A DNA stretch of 64,000 bases from Mollicutes bacterium (GTDB lineage Bacteria; Bacillota_I; Bacilli_A; Izemoplasmatales; Izemoplasmataceae): NCBI GenBank assembly GCA_003554025.1, contig PWFC01000039.1, positions 91,872 through 155,871 of the forward strand, in the 5' to 3' direction. The position numbers and the translations under genes are program-made. Within the stretch, counting starts at the first letter, position 1, and every line of letters starts with the position of its first letter. The notes under the pieces are model-generated. The model did not search any database. It was not told the DNA's origin and saw only the letters and a list, made by a program, of their open reading frames with translations. Positions 59,335 through 64,000 of this stretch are shown here, piece by piece.

Positions 59335-59911
59335 GGCTCACATCCCCTTCCACCAATAAGGAAAGGTTGTAATCGGCGTCGTATTCCATCCACACGAACA
59401 TGTTCAAGAAGTTTTCGTCCGCGCGTTCGGTTTCATCAAGCGCTTCGATTGCGGCGAGCACTTTGTCGGGGACGTCCATCGCTTCGATGGTCTCCCAATC
59501 GTTTTCATCGATCTGATTTGAAGCGATGAAAACGCGGAAAGCGTCTTCTTCAAAGGTGATGTTGCTCCACATTTGATCGAAAATCATCCCACAGACTTCG
59601 TCACTGCCCATCAATCGGAAGGGGTCGTCGACATCGATGGTGAAAAGGGCGCAGTCGTCTGCGTCGATTTCGGCGAGAGGTTCTCCGTTCAAATGATTGT
59701 ACAAATTGTCGAAGTGCACTTTGGAAAATGCTTCGATGGTGGTGTCGCCGAGGCTTGAGGCGGCGCGGCGGTTGTGCATGCGTTCGTTGACATCAAGGTT
59801 GGCGATGAAACCGCCAAGCATGGGAAAAAGAATGATCGAAGCGACAATGATGACCGCCATGAGTTCGACAAGGGTCACGCCTTTGCTGTTCACAAACCTC
59901 ACCACCCTCAT
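59327..59911 (-). CDS. Type IV prepilin (PilV-like)
   Basis: A 194-residue frame. NSKGVTLVELMAVIIVA is the cleavage/methylation site and helix; E5 is present. The remainder is acidic and lacks cysteine bonds of known pilins. ATG 59911 has no ribosome binding site; GTG 59893, giving MNSKGVTLVEL after GGTGAGG, is more likely but closely spaced. It begins the minus-strand pilin operon. Confidence 0.85.
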   Translation of the reverse strand: MRVVRFVNSKGVTLVELMAVIIVASIILFPMLGGFIANLDVNERMHNRRAASSLGDTTIEAFSKVHFDNLYNHLNGEPLAEIDADDCALFTIDVDDPFRLMGSDEVCGMIFDQMWSNITFEEDAFRVFIASNQIDENDWETIEAMDVPDKVLAAIEALDETERADENFLNMFVWMEYDADYNLSLLVEGDVSRD

Positions 59912-59927
59912 TTAGTAAGTTATTATT

Positions 59928-59956
59928 ATTATACCACAAATAAAACGACATGCTAA
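59928..59956 (-). promoter_or_regulatory. Promoter of the pilin operon
   Basis: Minus strand TTAGCA (59956-59951), 17 bases, TATAAT (59933-59928) with an extended TGG. Confidence 0.6.
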
Positions 59957-59990
59957 TAGCGGAAAGGGTTTTTTCAAGTGAAAATGCCCT

Positions 59991-60019
59991 TTGTCAAATG
60001 CGCTCTTGTGTTGTATAAT
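59991..60019 (+). promoter_or_regulatory. Promoter of the VanW-like/pilB/pilC operon
   Basis: TTGTCA (59991-59996), 17 bases, TATAAT (60014-60019), divergent from the pilin promoter. Confidence 0.8.
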
Positions 60020-60047
60020 GAAGAAAACCCGCGAAATAGGTGGTAAT

Positions 60048-61151
60048 ATGTTTTCTAGGCTTTTAAACAGCAACATAGGCTATCTCGTATACACGATTTT
60101 CGTTCTCGCCATCGGGGCGGGAAGCCTTGTGGTTTTTTATTTTATGGTTACCGGTTTCAACATCGGCGTTTATTCGGAAAATACGCTTGTAGGGAGCGTC
60201 TATGTCGGCGGACTCACCGAAAGCGAAGCCGAAGAAAAGGTGCGCGACAGCGTCAACCGCTGGCTAGATGATGAAGACATCACCTTTGAAGCGGGCTATC
60301 AAGGGTATTATTACACTTTCGACCGCGATTTGATCACTTTCGATATCGGCGCTTCGATGGACGATGCGCGAGATGGTAGAGCCAACGACCTTTACGTCAG
60401 CTATTCGCCGACGGCCCTAGACACCATCGACATGGAAATCACGCAAATGGATTTCATGGAAGGACGGCGCGACTTGTTCGATTTGGACGCCTTGATCGAC
60501 GATGTGCTTGAAGACGCTTCGATGCTCACTGAATGGTCGCGCCATGAATTCAGCGACTATTTCGTCAACGAAGAAGAAGTCATAACGACGTTGCAAGATG
60601 TCACCATGCCGGTCGTTCATAGCGTAAACGCGGAAGATCTTATTGAAAAAATCGAAGGCGATTTTGAAAACGGACGCGTCACCTTGTCCCCGGGCGAATC
60701 CTTCAGCGTGCTTGATAACTTCGGACCGCACTATACTTCATCGGAACTCGACATGGTCGGCTCGATCATGCAGGATTTGCTCGTTCCAACCTGCATTCAG
60801 ATTCAAGAACGCCATTACAACCCGCAAATCGACTTCACAAGATATTCCATCGACAATTATCCCTATTTCGGGCGCAACGTGCGCGTCAACCGCCGCGTCG
60901 ATTATGATTTTGTCGTCGAAAACGATTGTTCAATGAATTACGAGGTGCGGTTTTCCGCCCAAGACGAAAACACGCTAAGGGCGCAATTCATCGGCGCGCC
61001 CTACCTTGACGACGTGGTCGTCACTAAAGAACAGATTCCCGTCCCAGAAGATGGAATGATCGTCATCGTCACGCGCGAAATTTACAACATTTACGGAGAA
61101 AAAATCGACGACTTCGTCGTCGTGTTCGAATATTATCCGCCAGTGGATTAG
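60048..61151 (+). CDS. VanW-like exported protein
   Basis: A 367-residue membrane-anchored protein. One N-terminal helix (about 12-35) is followed by a G-V-Y-V-G-G-L-T type repeat domain (SVYVGGLTESEAEEKV) of the peptidoglycan-associated family and a C-terminal VanW-like part (TLSPGESFSVLDNFGPH near residue 215, NPQIDF, NVRVNRRVDYDFVVEN). The function of VanW-like proteins is not settled. It is the first gene before pilB, 18 bases apart, so it may act in pilus passage through the wall. AGGTGG is the binding site. Confidence 0.78.
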   Translation: MFSRLLNSNIGYLVYTIFVLAIGAGSLVVFYFMVTGFNIGVYSENTLVGSVYVGGLTESEAEEKVRDSVNRWLDDEDITFEAGYQGYYYTFDRDLITFDIGASMDDARDGRANDLYVSYSPTALDTIDMEITQMDFMEGRRDLFDLDALIDDVLEDASMLTEWSRHEFSDYFVNEEEVITTLQDVTMPVVHSVNAEDLIEKIEGDFENGRVTLSPGESFSVLDNFGPHYTSSELDMVGSIMQDLLVPTCIQIQERHYNPQIDFTRYSIDNYPYFGRNVRVNRRVDYDFVVENDCSMNYEVRFSAQDENTLRAQFIGAPYLDDVVVTKEQIPVPEDGMIVIVTREIYNIYGEKIDDFVVVFEYYPPVD

Positions 61152-61169
61152 GCAAGGGAGTGAACCACC

Positions 61170-62858
61170 ATGGCTAAAAAATCTCCAAAACGTTTAGGGG
61201 ATGTTTTGGTTGACGAAGGCGTCGTCACCGAAGAAGAAATCGAAGAGGCGCTAAGGAAAAGGGACCGCGGTGAAAAAATCGGCGAAGCGTTGATCCGTTT
61301 CGGCTATTGCAGCGATTCGCAGATTGTCGACGCGCTCAGCGACAGCTTGGGCATCAAACGCGTCAATCTGGGAATGATTTTTGTCGACGACCATGTTTTG
61401 AAACTGCTTGATGAAGATTTCGTCACCAAAGCGAAAATCATGCCCGTCAACATCAGCGGGCGCAGGCTCGTCATCGCGACCAACGACCCGCTCGATTTTC
61501 CGACCATCGAAAACGTCCGTTTGAAAACGGGGATGAACGTCGAGACCGTTCTTGCGACCCAAAACGACATCGAGACGGCCATCGCCCGTTACTACGGATT
61601 CACCAAAACCCTCAAATCGCTCGGCATCGAGGTAGACAAGGAAAAGAAAGAAGACGAGAAGTTTTACGAAGAGATGGTCAAAGAACCCGAACAAGACGCT
61701 TCGGATTCGCCCATCATTCAGCTGGTCAACCAGATTCTTCTTACCGCCGTCAAATCGGAAGCGAGCGACATCCATATCGACCCCACCGACATCGAATTCA
61801 AAATCCGTTACCGCATCGACGGCGTTTTGACGACCGAAAGGCTCTTGCCGAAAGTCGTGCTGCCGAAGCTGATTTCGCGGATCAAGGTCATGTCGCACAT
61901 GGACATCACAGACACAAGAAACCCGCAGGACGGAAGGATTAAGACGGTGCTTGAAGGACGGCCCGTAGATTTGCGTATTTCGACCCTTCCGACCGTCCGC
62001 GGCGAGAAATGCGTCATGCGTGTCCTGGACTTGACGCGCGACTCAAAAGGCATCGACCGCCTAGGCATGACGCAAACCGAACAAAGACGTTTCATGCGGC
62101 TGATTAAGAGACCTAATGGCATCGTATTGGTGAGCGGACCTACCGGTAGCGGTAAGACCACCTCGCTTTATGCCTGCCTAGACCAGCTCAATTCTCCCGA
62201 GGACAACTTGATCACCGTTGAAGACCCTGTCGAGATCGAACTTGAAGGCATCAACCAGGTGAACGTCAACCCCGACATCAACTTCACCTTCGCCAACGCC
62301 CTCCGTTCGATACTCCGTCAAGACCCCGATACCATCATGATCGGGGAGATTCGCGACGTCGACACCGCTCAGATCTCCGTAAAAGCCGCCTTGACGGGAC
62401 ACCTCGTCCTCTCGACCATTCACACCAACAGCGCCGTAAAGACCATCGGCCGCTTAATCGACATGGGCATCGACCCCTTCCTCGTCGCCTCTTCCTTAAG
62501 CGGCGTCGTCGCCCAAAGGCTCGTGCGCCGTGTCTGCAAGGTGTGCGCCAAAAGCGAAGAACCCACGGAAAACGAAAAAGAAATCTTCAAAAAGCACAAC
62601 GTCGAAATCCCGACCGTCAAACGCGCCGTCGGCTGTTCAAGCTGCAACAACAAAGGCTATCGCGGCCGGACGGCGGTTTTCGAGATTTTGGACGTCAACG
62701 ACCAAATCGCCAAGATGATCTCCAACAACGAAAAGGAATACCTCATCTTAGAACAGGCCCGCAAAGACGGCACAAGACTGCTTGTCGAGGCGGGACTCGA
62801 TAAAATCAAAGACGGCGTGACCACCGTCGAAGAGATTTTGAAACTCGGACTCGACTAG
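61170..62858 (+). CDS. pilB: Type IV pilus assembly ATPase PilB
   Basis: A 562-residue GspE/PilB secretion ATPase. N-terminal MshEN-like domain (1-150), which may bind c-di-GMP in this family; ATPase core with GPTGSGKTT Walker A (about residue 325), EDPVEIE (Asp box), Walker B MIGEIRDVDTA and the His box STIHTN. The zinc-binding C-terminal CKVCAKS ... CSSCNNKG has four cysteines. It powers pilin polymerisation. GGGAG precedes ATG. The four GGDEF/EAL/HD-GYP proteins elsewhere in the window could regulate this machine. Confidence 0.95.
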   Translation: MAKKSPKRLGDVLVDEGVVTEEEIEEALRKRDRGEKIGEALIRFGYCSDSQIVDALSDSLGIKRVNLGMIFVDDHVLKLLDEDFVTKAKIMPVNISGRRLVIATNDPLDFPTIENVRLKTGMNVETVLATQNDIETAIARYYGFTKTLKSLGIEVDKEKKEDEKFYEEMVKEPEQDASDSPIIQLVNQILLTAVKSEASDIHIDPTDIEFKIRYRIDGVLTTERLLPKVVLPKLISRIKVMSHMDITDTRNPQDGRIKTVLEGRPVDLRISTLPTVRGEKCVMRVLDLTRDSKGIDRLGMTQTEQRRFMRLIKRPNGIVLVSGPTGSGKTTSLYACLDQLNSPEDNLITVEDPVEIELEGINQVNVNPDINFTFANALRSILRQDPDTIMIGEIRDVDTAQISVKAALTGHLVLSTIHTNSAVKTIGRLIDMGIDPFLVASSLSGVVAQRLVRRVCKVCAKSEEPTENEKEIFKKHNVEIPTVKRAVGCSSCNNKGYRGRTAVFEILDVNDQIAKMISNNEKEYLILEQARKDGTRLLVEAGLDKIKDGVTTVEEILKLGLD

Positions 62859-62873
62859 GTTAGGAGAGTGGCC

Positions 62874-64000
62874 ATGCAAATCAACGATTATAAGTACAAA
62901 GCCAAACGGATGAAAGACGGCAAAATCGTCAAAGGCACCGCCGAGGGCCCCTCAAAAGCCATCGTCGATCAGTTTTTGTTTGAAAACGGCCTTCGCGCCA
63001 TCGAAATCGACCGCTACAAAAGCTTGATCGGCCGGCTCAACCGCATCACGCTCAACAAGGTCATCGGCGAGCAGGATTTGATTTTTTACCTCAAGCAGCT
63101 CAGTTCCCTGCTTCGAAGCGGCGTGCGATTGAACGAAGCGTGTGAAATCCTCGCCACCCAGCAAACCAACAAAAACATCCGCCGCATCCTTTTCGGCGTC
63201 TATTACTCGGTAAACGGAGGCTCGACGCTTTCGGAAGCCTTCAAGGACTATCCCCGCGAATTTCCGAAAATCCTCACCTCGATGATCGCCGTCGGCGAAC
63301 ACGTCGGCGATTTGGACGAAGTTTTGACCGAAGCGGTCGACTACTTCGAAAAGCAGCACCGCCTCAAAAGCTCGATCAAATCGGCCGTCATGATGCCCCT
63401 GGTCTACATCATCGTCGCCATCGGCGTCGCCGCCTTTTTGATGGTCGGCGTGCTGCCGCAGTTTGAAGACATGTACGAAGGTTTAGGCGGCGATTTGCCC
63501 GGCGTCACGGTGTTTTTCATGGGCATGGGCAACTTCTTGCGCGAAAACATTCTTTACATTCTTGCGGGTCTCTTTTTGACGATTGCAGGCCTCGTGTTCG
63601 CGTACAAAAAATCGTATAGGTTCCAATACGCCCTGAGCGCGCTTGCCATCCGAATGCCGCTTTTTGGCGAACTTGTCAAAATGAACAACCTCTCCCGCAT
63701 CGCCTCGACCATCTCGGAAATGCTCAAAAACCACATTCCCCTTCAAGACACCTTGAAGACCACCTACGAAGTCATCAACAACAAAGTCTACCAAAAACTG
63801 TTGATCGACGCCCAAAAAAGCGTCACCGGCGGCGATTACATGTCGAATTCGTTCATGCACCACTACGCAAGCGAAGTCGTTTTCAACCGCATGATGTCGG
63901 TCGGCGAGCGAAGCGGCGAACTCGGCAAAATGATGAGCAACCTCTCCGACTTTTACGACGAAGACAGCGAAATCAAAGTCGAACGGCTCAAAAAGAGCTT
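62874..64000 (+). CDS. pilC: Type IV pilus inner-membrane protein PilC (partial)
   Basis: An open frame of 375 codons that runs off the window end, so the C-terminal part of about 30 residues or more is missing. ATG 62874 follows TTAGGAGAG. Two GspF domains are visible: the first has LSSLLRSGVRLNEACEIL, MIAVGEHVGDLDEV and a membrane helix around residue 175-200; the second has a membrane helix near 225-245 and VGERSGELGKMM. It is the platform protein that works with PilB. The retraction ATPase PilT is not in the visible part. Confidence 0.93.
   Translation, partial: MQINDYKYKAKRMKDGKIVKGTAEGPSKAIVDQFLFENGLRAIEIDRYKSLIGRLNRITLNKVIGEQDLIFYLKQLSSLLRSGVRLNEACEILATQQTNKNIRRILFGVYYSVNGGSTLSEAFKDYPREFPKILTSMIAVGEHVGDLDEVLTEAVDYFEKQHRLKSSIKSAVMMPLVYIIVAIGVAAFLMVGVLPQFEDMYEGLGGDLPGVTVFFMGMGNFLRENILYILAGLFLTIAGLVFAYKKSYRFQYALSALAIRMPLFGELVKMNNLSRIASTISEMLKNHIPLQDTLKTTYEVINNKVYQKLLIDAQKSVTGGDYMSNSFMHHYASEVVFNRMMSVGERSGELGKMMSNLSDFYDEDSEIKVERLKKS

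Noticed and set aside
1..64000. CRISPR arrays, transposases, integrases or prophage genes
   Set aside because: I found no regularly spaced direct repeats and no protein with the corresponding motifs.

Overview
The window looks like the chromosome of a Bacillota-type bacterium. Evidence: extended -10 promoters (TGnTATAAT), strong AGGAGG-type ribosome binding sites, a split glycine decarboxylase (GcvPA/GcvPB), BmrCD-type heterodimeric ABC exporters, an RsgI-like anti-sigma factor, and a selenium/molybdenum-linked purine catabolic cluster of the clostridial kind. TGA is used as stop, so the standard bacterial code applies. Base composition is roughly balanced. I see no phage, transposase, integrase or CRISPR array. 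I cannot name the species. Functional calls rest on reading motifs and remembered families, without database searches.

Layout. (1) Bases 1-16,632: an anaerobic purine/nucleobase degradation island. It has two molybdenum-hydroxylase large subunits (one cut by the window edge), an XdhC-type maturation factor, a P-loop protein, hydantoinase, SsnA-like aminohydrolase, a PreA/YgfK-like reductase, xanthine dehydrogenase Mo, 2Fe-2S and FAD subunits, adenine deaminase, two fold-type II PLP enzymes, a YgeY-like M20 hydrolase and a YgeW-like carbamoyltransferase. A guanine deaminase-like gene converges on the end. The probable flow is deamination of purines to the (di)oxopurine, reduction, ring opening, and release of C3 ammonia donors and carbamoyl phosphate. 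(2) 16,657-30,023: housekeeping and envelope genes (MnmM-like methyltransferase, SDRs, MsrB, GGDEF sensor, nucleoside kinase, Rieske protein, tRNA-Thr, ECF sigma/anti-sigma pair, rRNA methyltransferase, MATE pump, Ig-like surface protein).

(3) 30,073-48,101: three heterodimeric ABC multidrug exporters within 18 kb. The first follows a MarR gene with an inverted repeat at its promoter, and the second follows a TetR gene with a palindrome in its 5' region. The third follows an RNA leader containing a 25-codon open reading frame, mutually exclusive helices and an intrinsic terminator 30 bases before the transporter start. Between them lie a glycosyltransferase coupled to a tocopherol-cyclase-like gene, an aldo/keto reductase and c-di-GMP enzymes. 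(4) 48,116-52,410: CoA-disulfide-reductase-like flavoprotein plus a small membrane protein, a FadR-type regulator, tRNA-Leu and a GGDEF/HD-GYP sensor. (5) 52,465-56,892: glycine cleavage operon gcvT-gcvH-gcvPA-gcvPB. (6) 56,890-64,000: type IV pilus locus, with pilin-like genes on the minus strand and a VanW-like protein, PilB and PilC (cut off) on the plus strand.

The most interesting object is the leader at 44,203-44,459, a probable translation-sensing transcription attenuator for a drug exporter.
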